Under the pieces are notes generated by a model. That model saw only the letters and a program-made list of their open reading frames with translations, did no database searches and was not told where the DNA came from. From the NCBI RefSeq assembly GCF_042652985.1, contig NZ_JBHSHQ010000049.1:9326-73325 (forward strand): 64,000 bases of DNA, written 5' to 3'. The stretch is from Ruoffia tabacinasalis (lineage in GTDB: Bacteria; Bacillota; Bacilli; Lactobacillales; Aerococcaceae). Shown here in pieces: positions 26,517-34,991 of this stretch (its first letter is position 1; the number at the start of each line of letters is the position of its first letter). A program made the position numbers and the translations under genes.

Positions 26517-26714
26517 ATGTCAGATAAATATATTGAAGACAATGTTTTATTAACCGTCTTAAAAACACTTGGTAAAATAATATTATTTTTATTATTTATC
26601 GCTTTGTTTTTCGTTCTTGGTTTATTTATTGGATATTCCATTATAGGTGACGGAAATTACTGGGAAGTGTTAAATCAAGATACATGGCAACATATTCTTG
26701 ACTTTATAAGATGA
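26517..26714 (+). CDS. epuA: EpuA-like small membrane protein (often named 'RNA polymerase subunit beta')
   Basis: 65 residues. One long membrane helix (TLGKIILFLLFIALFFVLGLFIGYSII) is followed by GDGNYWEVLNQDTWQHILDFI. This GYxIxGDG...TWxHIxxF pattern is that of the EpuA family found next to murA in streptococci and other Lactobacillales. The frequent database label as an RNA polymerase subunit is not supported by anything in this sequence. The ATG at 26517 has TAGGGGAT upstream, and is preferred over ATG 26487, which overlaps mbl. Function is unknown; the position suggests envelope work. Confidence 0.8.
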   Translation: MSDKYIEDNVLLTVLKTLGKIILFLLFIALFFVLGLFIGYSIIGDGNYWEVLNQDTWQHILDFIR

Positions 26715-26743
26715 CAGAATATTACAAATAAACAAATGAATTG

Positions 26744-26828
26744 ATCGAATGATAAATCAAAGGGATTTTACACGCTATGTCAAATATGTGTAAAAGTTAG
26801 CTCATGATTTTTCATTCGATTTTTTTTA
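26744..26828 (+). terminator. Large nested stem-loop ending the murA-mbl-epuA unit
   Basis: The outer 15-bp arms (26744-26758 and 26806-26820) pair with one mismatch, and eight T follow. Inside the loop a second hairpin is formed by TTTTACAC and GTGTAAAA. It is larger than a standard terminator. Confidence 0.7.
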
Positions 26829-26940
26829 TTTTAAAAGATTTGGTGTATCCTTCTAGAAATGATTTAAGTTACTGGTTAAATTGTGTATAATTAAGAGACT
26901 GAGAAATAAAGCAAATGAAGCTGAAAGTGGAGGTGTTTTA

Positions 26941-27315
26941 ATGACAAATGACTTTGTGTTTTCGGAATTACTTTTATATATTGTTCCTGTAGTTATTATT
27001 TTTGTTGTTCAAAAGTATTTGAAATCATATTTGAAGTTTTTTGATAAGTATCCGTTGAATTTAGCTATTTTGTTATTACCACTGTGGTTGACATTAATTC
27101 ATCTTTTTTCAAAATTAATCTTTGGCTTTAGTCTGATCCCATTCATACTTTTTATTACGGCATTTGCCTTAGGATTGCAGCTGTATGATTATATCAGACG
27201 CATTGATATGTTTACTTTTCAAGAATACTATATGCCTGCTAGTCAGTTAATATCCAAAATGTTTTCAGCTTTCTTAGTTGGTTTAGTCATTTTAAGAGTA
27301 TATACATACTTTTAG
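26941..27315 (+). CDS. DUF3397 family membrane protein
   Basis: 124 residues with four predicted membrane helices and the charged loop YDYIRRIDMFTFQEYYMPASQLI, the pattern of DUF3397 proteins. These are often encoded just upstream of mraZ in Lactobacillales, as here. GGAGGT precedes the ATG at 26941. A TATAAT at 26886-26891 is a likely -10; the -35 is poor. A terminator separates it from mraZ, so it is probably its own unit. Function is unknown. Confidence 0.8.
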   Translation: MTNDFVFSELLLYIVPVVIIFVVQKYLKSYLKFFDKYPLNLAILLLPLWLTLIHLFSKLIFGFSLIPFILFITAFALGLQLYDYIRRIDMFTFQEYYMPASQLISKMFSAFLVGLVILRVYTYF

Positions 27316-27381
27316 TGGGAAAATCCCCCACTAATCTTCCACTCGCCCCCACTTTTAACAAAGGTTGATAATAAGCTATTT

Positions 27382-27417
27382 AGAGTCGTTACTCGAAAGA
27401 GTTTCGGCTCTTTTTTT
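27382..27417 (+). terminator. Rho-independent terminator between DUF3397 and mraZ
   Basis: AGAG-CG-ACTC pairs with GAGT-CG-CTCT around a GAAA tetraloop, with two internal mismatched steps. A seven-T run follows. Confidence 0.75.
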
Positions 27418-27435
27418 GTTTAAATTTGGTAAATA

Positions 27436-27465
27436 GTGGTACGAAGTGGAGGGATGTGGTAGAAT
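27436..27465 (+). promoter_or_regulatory. Probable MraZ operator and dcw promoter
   Basis: Three GTGG boxes at 27436, 27446 and 27456, exactly 10 bases apart (GTGGTACGAA, GTGGAGGGAT, GTGGTAGAAT). This is the direct-repeat arrangement that MraZ binds in other bacteria. The last repeat contains an extended -10 (TGG-TAGAAT, -10 at 27460-27465), so MraZ bound here would block RNA polymerase. mraZ starts 33 bases downstream, implying autorepression of the dcw cluster. Confidence 0.8.
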
Positions 27466-27498
27466 GAAATTAACTAAAATGGAGGAGGTGTAATCGTC

Positions 27499-27930
27499 GT
27501 GCTGATTGGTGAATATCAACATAATATTGACGTAAAAGGGCGACTGATTATGCCATCGAAATTCCGTCCAGATTTAGGTCATAACTTTATTATTACTCGT
27601 GGTTTAGACGGATGTTTATTCGGCTATCCACTCGAAAATTGGGAAACTATTGAAGAGAAATTACAACAATTACCTTTAGCAAGAAAAGATGCACGTAAAT
27701 TTACTCGTTTCTTTTACTCAGCTGCCACTGAAGTAGAAGTAGATAAGCAAGGGCGAATAAATTTACCAAAAACACTTATAGACTTCGCTAAAATCGATAA
27801 GAGCTGTCGTGTGATCGGCGTATCAGATCGTATCGAGATTTGGAGTAGCGAACGTTGGGAAGAATTTGCAGATAGCATCGAAGAAGATTTTGAAGATATC
27901 GCAGAAGACATGATTGATTTTGGATTTTAG
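27499..27930 (+). CDS. mraZ: Transcriptional regulator MraZ
   Basis: 143 residues with two SpoVT/AbrB-like half-domains. Each carries the conserved D-x-K/Q-GR motif: HNIDVKGRLIMPSKFR near the start, and VDKQGRINLPKTLIDFA around residue 78. It forms a ring-shaped oligomer that binds direct repeats before its own gene. The start is a GTG at 27499 with GGAGGAGG upstream. It is the first gene of the dcw cluster and the likely repressor acting at the 27436-27465 repeats. Confidence 0.95.
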   Translation: MLIGEYQHNIDVKGRLIMPSKFRPDLGHNFIITRGLDGCLFGYPLENWETIEEKLQQLPLARKDARKFTRFFYSAATEVEVDKQGRINLPKTLIDFAKIDKSCRVIGVSDRIEIWSSERWEEFADSIEEDFEDIAEDMIDFGF

Positions 27931-27947
27931 AAACGGGGGGATTATGA

Positions 27948-28901
27948 ATGTCATTTGAACATGAGACGGTTCTATTGCATGAAACAATTGATATGCTAGA
28001 GATTAATCCGAATGGAACTTATGTAGATTGCACCTTGGGGGGAGCAGGTCACGCTAAGTATTTATTATCTCAATTATCAGAACGCGGACATTTATATGCC
28101 TTTGACCAGGATATGACAGCCATTGACAATGCAAAAGTTGTATTAGCAGAAGAGATAGAAGCAGGTAAAGTAACTTTTATTCATCGTAATTTTAGAGAAA
28201 TCGAACAAGGTTTAGCAGAACATAATGTTAAATATGTTGACGGTATTTATTATGACTTAGGGGTTTCATCTCCACAATTAGATATTGCTGAACGTGGTTT
28301 TAGTTACCATCAAGAAGCACGTTTAGATATGAGAATGGATCAAACTCAAGAACTTAGTGCATACGAAGTTGTGAATGAGTGGGATTTCAATGATTTAATA
28401 AGAATTATTAGTCGTTATGGGGAAGAGAAGTTTGCGAAGCGAATTACTCGAGCCATTGAATCAGAAAGAGAAAAAGCACCGATTGAAACGACAACACAAT
28501 TAAGTGAGATTGTGAAGTTAGCAATACCGGCTGCAACTAGAAGAACGGGTGGACATCCTGCTAAACGAACTTTCCAGGCAATTCGTATCGCTGTGAATGA
28601 TGAATTAGGCGCACTGGAGGAATCACTGGAAGCAGGGTTGAAATTATTAAAAGTTGGTGGACGTATGAGTGTTATCTCATTCCACTCTTTAGAAGACCGT
28701 TTAGTCAAACAGTTATATAGAGAGAAATCAACGCCACCAGAAACACCACCTAATTTACCAGTACTGCCAGCAGAGCACCAACCGGAATATAAATTTATTA
28801 ACCGAAAACCAGTTACTGCTGATTCTGAAGAATTAGAACATAATAATCGCGCTCGAAGTGCAAAACTTAGAGTGATCGAACGTACGACAATTAAAGAATA
28901 G
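27948..28901 (+). CDS. rsmH: 16S rRNA (cytosine(1402)-N(4))-methyltransferase RsmH
   Basis: 317 residues; formerly MraW. N-terminal HETVLLHETIDML, the SAM motif YVDCTLGGAGHA, DGIYYDLGVSSPQLD, the FQAIRIAVNDEL block and the SFHSLEDR motif are all present. It methylates N4 of C1402 in the ribosomal P site. It begins 17 bases after mraZ. Its location in the dcw cluster is near universal. Confidence 0.96.
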   Translation: MSFEHETVLLHETIDMLEINPNGTYVDCTLGGAGHAKYLLSQLSERGHLYAFDQDMTAIDNAKVVLAEEIEAGKVTFIHRNFREIEQGLAEHNVKYVDGIYYDLGVSSPQLDIAERGFSYHQEARLDMRMDQTQELSAYEVVNEWDFNDLIRIISRYGEEKFAKRITRAIESEREKAPIETTTQLSEIVKLAIPAATRRTGGHPAKRTFQAIRIAVNDELGALEESLEAGLKLLKVGGRMSVISFHSLEDRLVKQLYREKSTPPETPPNLPVLPAEHQPEYKFINRKPVTADSEELEHNNRARSAKLRVIERTTIKE

Positions 28902-28926
28902 ATTTAAAGGATTTAGGAGGCATCGG

Positions 28927-29364
28927 ATGTCAGAACTATTAGAAAAGACAAATTATAATGAAGAGCAATATTTTGAACGTAAATTGGGGAATCATTATGA
29001 TAATCATCAACCTGTTGCCTCGCCAAACTATAGTGTGCCAGCAAGTGATCAACCATATGAAGAACAAGAAAGTAATGTTTCCAAAAAGAAAAGAAAACTA
29101 TCTAAATTTGAAACAATTTGGTTATCTCTTTGTAGTATAATAGCCGTTGGAGCGATCATCGCTAGTTTCTTTATTAGAGTGGATATTATTGAACAACAAC
29201 GTTCAATCAATAATTTAGAAGATTCTATTACAGAATACCGTTCTAATACTGATATTTTAAATAGTCAAATTACTGACCAATTCAATTATCAACAAATTAA
29301 AGAAGCAGCGGATAGCAACAATATGACTATTGAGAAAGACAGAGTAAGGACTGTTGAGAGATGA
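28927..29364 (+). CDS. ftsL: Cell division protein FtsL
   Basis: 145 residues, bitopic. A cytoplasmic N-terminus of about 65 residues ends in a KKKRK-rich stop. A membrane helix (residues ~66-90) and a heptad-patterned extracellular coiled coil (INNLEDSITEYRSNTDILNSQI) follow. With DivIB and DivIC it forms the complex that regulates septal wall synthesis. The cytoplasmic part is longer than in many FtsL proteins. TTAGGAGG precedes the ATG. The last four bases overlap the penicillin-binding protein gene (ATGA). Sequence similarity is weak in this family, so position is a main support. Confidence 0.88.
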   Translation: MSELLEKTNYNEEQYFERKLGNHYDNHQPVASPNYSVPASDQPYEEQESNVSKKKRKLSKFETIWLSLCSIIAVGAIIASFFIRVDIIEQQRSINNLEDSITEYRSNTDILNSQITDQFNYQQIKEAADSNNMTIEKDRVRTVER

Positions 29365-31076
29365 GCGAAAAACAAAGCAATCATTCTAATTTAAATATAT
29401 TATTATTAATAGGCGTCGCAGCTATAACATTTATTTTGTTAGGTGCACGCTTCTTTCAATTAAACGTAACTCAGTCTTCGCATGGTGAGGATTTAGTAGA
29501 ATATATCGAAGATTCACAAGACCCAAGAAGTAGTATCATCGAAGCAAAACGTGGCACGATTTATGACATTCAAGGTCAGCCGATTGCGATTGATACTACT
29601 TCTTATTCCATGTATGCAGTATTGCAAGGGGGCAATGGTTACGACGCAGTTGAAGACAGAGATCACACTGCTAAAGTATTAAGTAATTATATTGATATGA
29701 CCCGTGATGAGGTCTTGGATATACTATTAAACTATGAGGCGATTCAAGTTGAATTTGGTACAGCGGGTAGTAATATAAGTCAAGAAACTCGCGATGCCAT
29801 TGAAGAAGATAATTTACCAGGGGTTTATTTTGTCAGTCAAAGTTCTAGACAATACGTGAACGATTATTTCAGTTCACATCTGATAGGCTATGCGTCGAAG
29901 CAAGAACAAAATAATTCTTGGATGCCGACAGCGGATATCTTAACTGGACAAATCGGGATTGAGTCAGCTTATGATGCTGAATTGAGTGGGCAAAACACCA
30001 TTGAAAATAATCCTGACCTGGTTGAAAGAACGCGAACATTATTGGGAGAAGATATTTATCTAACTTTAGATAGCCGACTCCAACATTATATGGAAGAGTT
30101 ACTTGATTATTCATATAATAAGTATCAACCTGAAGAGATGAGTGCTTATTTGGTCGAAGTTGAGACTGGTAAGTTATTAACAGCTGCTCAAAGACCGACA
30201 TTTAATTTGAATACTCGTGAAGGAATTGAGACGCAATGGACCAACCAATTGGTTGAAGAAGTTTATGAGCCAGGTTCAACCATGAAGATATTAACACAAG
30301 GAACAGCTTATGATATGGGCGTTTATAAACCCGATGAATTAGTTGAGACTGGTTCAACAGAAATTGAAGATGTGACAGTTCGAGATTATAACTTGTACGG
30401 TTGGGGACCGATTGCTTTTGATGAAGGATTATCTAGATCAAGTAACGTAACTATTGTTGAATTAATTCGCCGTATCGGCTTAGACAATTGGAAGAAACAA
30501 CTCACAGAATTTGGCTTTGGACAAACGACAGGTTCTGGTCTGGCTAACGAAGCGACAGGAACGGTGGAGTTTGATAATCCAGTGTCTGCAACAATGTCAG
30601 GTTTTGGTCAAGGGTTTGCGACAACACCGATTCAATTATTACAAGCTTTCACTTCGATTGCTAACGATGGGAAAATGATGAAAATTCAATACCTTAACGG
30701 CATTGGAGAGAATGATGAATTTCAACCGATTGAGATTAATCAACCAATCTCAGAAGAAGCAGCTGATCATATAGTTGATTTAATGGTTAATACTGTGAAT
30801 GAAGAATATGGAACAGCTCAAGAATATAGTGTGCCGGGCGTTCAGATAGCAGCCAAAACAGGTACGGCGCAAATTGCCAATCCAGATGGATTAGGTTATT
30901 TAGAAGGTGCCAATGATTATTATTTCTCTGTTGTTTCATTCTTCCCAGCCGAGGATCCGAAATATATGTTGTATTTCTCAATGAAACGACCAACCAATGA
31001 TCATAATTTAATGGGATCGCAAATATTAGCTGAGATATTTAGACCTTTTGTGGAATATGTATCAGTTTATGAATAG
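29361..31076 (+). CDS. Septal penicillin-binding protein transpeptidase (FtsI/PBP2x type)
   Basis: 571 residues, class B PBP. It has an N-terminal membrane anchor (residues ~12-32), a PBP dimer domain, then the transpeptidase domain with STMK (306-309), SSN (360-362) and KTG (499-501). It cross-links septal peptidoglycan and is a beta-lactam target. It stops soon after the transpeptidase domain, so it lacks the C-terminal PASTA repeats found in pneumococcal PBP2x. Linked to ftsL by a 4-base overlap and to murE by 14 bases. Confidence 0.93.
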   Translation: MSEKQSNHSNLNILLLIGVAAITFILLGARFFQLNVTQSSHGEDLVEYIEDSQDPRSSIIEAKRGTIYDIQGQPIAIDTTSYSMYAVLQGGNGYDAVEDRDHTAKVLSNYIDMTRDEVLDILLNYEAIQVEFGTAGSNISQETRDAIEEDNLPGVYFVSQSSRQYVNDYFSSHLIGYASKQEQNNSWMPTADILTGQIGIESAYDAELSGQNTIENNPDLVERTRTLLGEDIYLTLDSRLQHYMEELLDYSYNKYQPEEMSAYLVEVETGKLLTAAQRPTFNLNTREGIETQWTNQLVEEVYEPGSTMKILTQGTAYDMGVYKPDELVETGSTEIEDVTVRDYNLYGWGPIAFDEGLSRSSNVTIVELIRRIGLDNWKKQLTEFGFGQTTGSGLANEATGTVEFDNPVSATMSGFGQGFATTPIQLLQAFTSIANDGKMMKIQYLNGIGENDEFQPIEINQPISEEAADHIVDLMVNTVNEEYGTAQEYSVPGVQIAAKTGTAQIANPDGLGYLEGANDYYFSVVSFFPAEDPKYMLYFSMKRPTNDHNLMGSQILAEIFRPFVEYVSVYE

Positions 31077-31090
31077 AAAGTAGGAGTACG

Positions 31091-32596
31091 ATGGAACAAA
31101 AAGAATTAATAAACGTATTATATGATGGTCATGTAATTAATACGCAGTATTTAGAAACTGAAGTGTCTAGTTTAGTAAATGATACGCGTAAAGTAGAAAA
31201 TAATTCATGCTTTATTGCTATCAAAGGCGAGAACTTTGATGGGCATCAAGCGATTGAAGACGTAATTAACAAAGGAGCAAAATTAATTATTGTTGAAGAT
31301 TTGCCCCAAGAGCCAGAGCAATTTGATGCAACCATCGTGCAAGTAGCTTCAACTTTCCGTACTCAAGCGATACTTGCAAACCAATATTACAATGAACCGT
31401 CAACACAGCTTAATGTTGTTGCGGTAACTGGGACTAATGGGAAGACAACAACGAGTAATATGATTAGTCAATTACTCGAAAGTCTCAATCGTAAGACAGG
31501 TGTGATTGGAACCTTGCATTATAAAGTAGGGGAAACATATTATCCTGCAGTAAATACAACACCAAACGCTTTAGAAATGCAGAGATTATTCAATGAAATG
31601 GTTGAAACAGACTGTCAAGATGCCATCATTGAAGCATCTTCACATGCTTTAGCTTTAGGACGATTATCGTTTACGGATATTGATTGTGCCATCTTTACGA
31701 ATTTGACGCGTGAACATTTGGACTTTCATTCAACTATGGAAGGTTATGCAAATGCGAAAAGTTTATTGTTCAGTCATTTAGGACAAAGATTCCATAGTCA
31801 CCGCCCGAGATTGGCCATTCTAAATATGGATGATCCTTATCACACGACGATGGCAGAAGTAACTAGTGCCGATATTGTGACATATAGTTTAGAACATCCT
31901 CAAGCTACAGCTTATGCACATTCAATTTCAGAGAAAAATGGTAAGACTGAATTTGTTATAAATTACAACGATCAATCTTATACAGTTGAAATACCGATGC
32001 GTGGTTCTTACAATGTTTCGAATTATTTAGCAGCATTTTTAACATTGAGTAAATATTACCAATATACAATAGATGATATTCTGAAAGCGACTCAAGGTTT
32101 TACTGGTGTCACTGGACGTATGCAAGTGGTTGATGAAGGACAAGAATTTGAAGTGATCGTTGACTTTGCACATTCACCCGATGCACTTGAACGAGTGATG
32201 CAAGAACTCATTGAACATAAATCAAAGGATCAAAAACTCATCGCCTTAATGGGACATAGTGGTGGAAACCGCGATAGCGGGATGCGCGAACCTTTAGGAG
32301 ATATCTTGTTTAAGTATGCGGATGAAATTGTGTTCACTGCTGACAATCCAAGATTTGAACCCGTTGAAAAAATTGTTAATGAAATGATTGGTTTACATCA
32401 TAATGATAATAAACCTTATTCAATTATAAAAGACAGAGCAGTGGCAGTACAACAAGCCATTGACATTGCTCAAAAAAATGATATTGTCTTATTCGCGGGT
32501 AAAGGTGGAGAACCTTACCAAGTCATTGGAAACGACAATATACCTTACGATGAAGTGCAAACAGTTATTGATGCTATCCATCGTAAACAGTTATAA
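31091..32596 (+). CDS. murE: UDP-MurNAc-tripeptide synthetase MurE
   Basis: 501 residues, a Mur ligase adding the third amino acid of the stem peptide. The ATP loop is VTGTNGKTTT (about residue 113), and the carbamylated-Lys region and the C-terminal GKGGEPYQ block are present. The substrate-specificity motif reads DNPR (418-421). That form is associated with meso-diaminopimelate ligases, whereas L-Lys enzymes usually lack the Arg; a DAP-type wall is therefore possible but needs proof. GTAGGAG precedes the ATG. MurE lies in this cluster rather than elsewhere, unlike in streptococci. Confidence 0.94.
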   Translation: MEQKELINVLYDGHVINTQYLETEVSSLVNDTRKVENNSCFIAIKGENFDGHQAIEDVINKGAKLIIVEDLPQEPEQFDATIVQVASTFRTQAILANQYYNEPSTQLNVVAVTGTNGKTTTSNMISQLLESLNRKTGVIGTLHYKVGETYYPAVNTTPNALEMQRLFNEMVETDCQDAIIEASSHALALGRLSFTDIDCAIFTNLTREHLDFHSTMEGYANAKSLLFSHLGQRFHSHRPRLAILNMDDPYHTTMAEVTSADIVTYSLEHPQATAYAHSISEKNGKTEFVINYNDQSYTVEIPMRGSYNVSNYLAAFLTLSKYYQYTIDDILKATQGFTGVTGRMQVVDEGQEFEVIVDFAHSPDALERVMQELIEHKSKDQKLIALMGHSGGNRDSGMREPLGDILFKYADEIVFTADNPRFEPVEKIVNEMIGLHHNDNKPYSIIKDRAVAVQQAIDIAQKNDIVLFAGKGGEPYQVIGNDNIPYDEVQTVIDAIHRKQL

Positions 32597-32618
32597 AAAC
32601 TAAGGAGTGAACGAAAAG

Positions 32619-33569
32619 TTGAATATTATCTTACCAATCGTGACTAGTTTTTTATTAACAGTCATTGCGATGCCATTTTTCATCCAATACTTTAATAAAA
32701 AGAAGTTAGGTCAAACAACACGGGAAGATGGGCCATTATGGCATGAAGTAAAGACTGGAACACCGACGATGGGTGGAACAGTATTTATCTTAGCTATTTT
32801 ATTAGCGATGTTAATCTTTGGCTTTATCCAAACGTCTTACTCAGGCGAGTTCTGGATGATTTGGTTGGCATTTTTATTATTTGGTGCCATTGGTTTTGTT
32901 GATGATTTTATAAGTATTTTCAAAAAAAGAAATGAAGGATTAACTGCTAAACAGAAGTTTTTAACACAATTGTTATTTGCTTTTGTTATTGCGTTAATTG
33001 GCATGGTAACAAACCAACACATTTTCATACCATTTTTTGGTTTTGAAATCTCTAACATTCTGTTAGTCGGATTATTCATGTTTATCTGGATTACTGGTTT
33101 TTCAAATGCAGTGAATTTAACGGACGGTTTAGATGGTTTAGCGACTGGCTTAAATATTATTGCGTATGGCGCGTATTACTTTATCGCCGCAGCTGAAGGG
33201 AATTCAAATGTAGCGACAGCTTCATTAATTGTAGTTGGATCGTTAATTGGATTTTTAATCTTTAATCGTAAACCAGCGAAGATTTTTATGGGAGACGTTG
33301 GTTCACTTGCCTTAGGAGCAGGACTGGCAGTTATGTCATCCGTACTTAATAATCCATGGAGTTTATTAATTATTGGTTTTGTCTTTGTAGTTGAAACTGT
33401 AAGTGTTATGCTTCAAGTATTATCCTTCAAGACTCGAGGAAAAAGAATATTTAAGATGGCGCCAATTCACCACCATTTCGAAATGATTGGTTGGAGTGAA
33501 TCAAAAGTGGTAAATGTATTTTGGGCTGTCGGATTAATTAGTGCATTGATTGCATTATTTATCTTTTAA
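32619..33569 (+). CDS. mraY: Phospho-N-acetylmuramoyl-pentapeptide-transferase
   Basis: 316 residues with about ten membrane helices. It moves phospho-MurNAc-pentapeptide onto undecaprenyl phosphate to make lipid I. Motifs are the KTGTPTMGG block, GFVDDFISI with catalytic Asp pair, NAVNLTDGLDGLA, and the C-terminal APIHHHFE. The start is probably TTG 32619 with AAGGAG 11 bases upstream; a GTG at 32607 overlaps that ribosome site. It lies between murE and murD. Confidence 0.95.
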   Translation: MNIILPIVTSFLLTVIAMPFFIQYFNKKKLGQTTREDGPLWHEVKTGTPTMGGTVFILAILLAMLIFGFIQTSYSGEFWMIWLAFLLFGAIGFVDDFISIFKKRNEGLTAKQKFLTQLLFAFVIALIGMVTNQHIFIPFFGFEISNILLVGLFMFIWITGFSNAVNLTDGLDGLATGLNIIAYGAYYFIAAAEGNSNVATASLIVVGSLIGFLIFNRKPAKIFMGDVGSLALGAGLAVMSSVLNNPWSLLIIGFVFVVETVSVMLQVLSFKTRGKRIFKMAPIHHHFEMIGWSESKVVNVFWAVGLISALIALFIF

Positions 33570-33587
33570 TAGGGAGCGATTTTTAGA

Positions 33588-34979
33588 ATGGGAACGAACG
33601 AGAATTTATCAGACAAAGAAATACTAGTGTTAGGCTACGCAAAAACTGGGAAAAGTGTAGCTGAGTTCCTAGTAAAACAACAAGCAAATGTAACGATTAA
33701 TGACCGAGGGGATCTATCACAGGACCCGTCGGTTACTTTGCTTTTAGAAGAGGGCGTCCAAATCGTAGATGGTGGACATCCTTTAGAACTGCTAGATAAG
33801 CATTTTGATATGATTATCAAAAACCCTGGGATACCTTACACAATCCCGTTTTTACAAAAAGCGATTGAAAAAAACATCCCAATATATACAGATGTTGAAC
33901 TCGCTTCAAGATTTAATAAGGCACCGATTATTGGTATTACAGGTAGTAACGGTAAAACAACGACAACGAGTTTACTGAGAGAATTATTAACTCAAAGAGC
34001 AAAAGGGAATGCTTACCTTGCTGGAAATATTGGTATCCCAACTTTAGATGTTATAGATCAAGCGACAGAAGATGATGACATCGTCATGGAATTATCTAGT
34101 TTCCAATTAGCAGGAACAGAACAATTCCACTCAGAGATTGCGGTTATTACAAATATATATGAAGCGCATTTGGATTATCACCAAACCCGAGAAGAATATG
34201 CCAAAGCTAAATTAAAGATTTTAGCCAATCAAACACAAGATGATTATGTCGTCTATCGTTATGATAATGCCGAGTTACATCAATGGGTGGAAGAATTTAA
34301 AGGTCAGCTTGTACCTTTCTCAATTGAAACGATCGATGAGTTTGTACGTGAGAATGGTGCTTATGTAGAGGGCGAATGGATATACTTTAAAGAAGAGCAA
34401 ATTATTCCATTATCAGATATTCAAATTCCTGGTAGCCATAATGTTGAGAATGTCTTGGCGGCTGTTGCAGTTGCTAAACTAAAAGGCATTTCTAACCAAG
34501 AGATTTCTGATATTGTCAAAGAGTACAAAGGGATGCGACATAGAATTCAGCCAGTTGCGAATGTCAGTGGACGTAGTTTCTACAATGATTCAAAAGCAAC
34601 GAATATTACCGCAACGATTACCGCTTTAAATAGTTTCAAACAACCCATTCGATTTATTGGTGGCGGCTTAGATCGTGGTAATGAATTTGATGAGTTAATA
34701 CCCTATCTTAAGAACGTATCAGGAGCTTATCTTTACGGTGAAACCAAAGACAAGATGGCAAAAGCCTTTAAAGCTGCGGGCGTTAACACTATTGAAATTT
34801 TTGATGATTTAATAGAAGCTACATCAAAAGCTTACCGTGAAGCAAGACAAGGTGAAGTCGTCTTATTATCACCAAGCTGTGCGAGCTGGGATCAATATCA
34901 AAACTTTGAAATTCGTGGTGACGTTTATATCGATACCATTGAACAATTATTACTAGAAGAACCATATACGGATGAATAG
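33588..34979 (+). CDS. murD: UDP-N-acetylmuramoylalanine--D-glutamate ligase
   Basis: 463 residues. The N-terminal Rossmann-like UDP-binding domain has VLGYAKTGKSVAEFL. The ATP loop is ITGSNGKTTTTSLL, and the C-terminal domain has YNDSKATN and SPSCASWDQYQNFEIRG, both MurD signatures. It adds D-Glu, later amidated by MurT/GatD. GGGAG precedes the ATG. The murD-murG junction is 12 bases; ftsW, which lies here in many bacteria, is absent. Confidence 0.96.
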   Translation: MGTNENLSDKEILVLGYAKTGKSVAEFLVKQQANVTINDRGDLSQDPSVTLLLEEGVQIVDGGHPLELLDKHFDMIIKNPGIPYTIPFLQKAIEKNIPIYTDVELASRFNKAPIIGITGSNGKTTTTSLLRELLTQRAKGNAYLAGNIGIPTLDVIDQATEDDDIVMELSSFQLAGTEQFHSEIAVITNIYEAHLDYHQTREEYAKAKLKILANQTQDDYVVYRYDNAELHQWVEEFKGQLVPFSIETIDEFVRENGAYVEGEWIYFKEEQIIPLSDIQIPGSHNVENVLAAVAVAKLKGISNQEISDIVKEYKGMRHRIQPVANVSGRSFYNDSKATNITATITALNSFKQPIRFIGGGLDRGNEFDELIPYLKNVSGAYLYGETKDKMAKAFKAAGVNTIEIFDDLIEATSKAYREARQGEVVLLSPSCASWDQYQNFEIRGDVYIDTIEQLLLEEPYTDE

Positions 34980-34991
34980 GAGTATCATATT

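Noticed and set aside
26517..26714. RNA polymerase beta subunit fragment
   Set aside because: The common database label for this small protein; the sequence is a membrane helix with an EpuA-type tail and has no polymerase motif.
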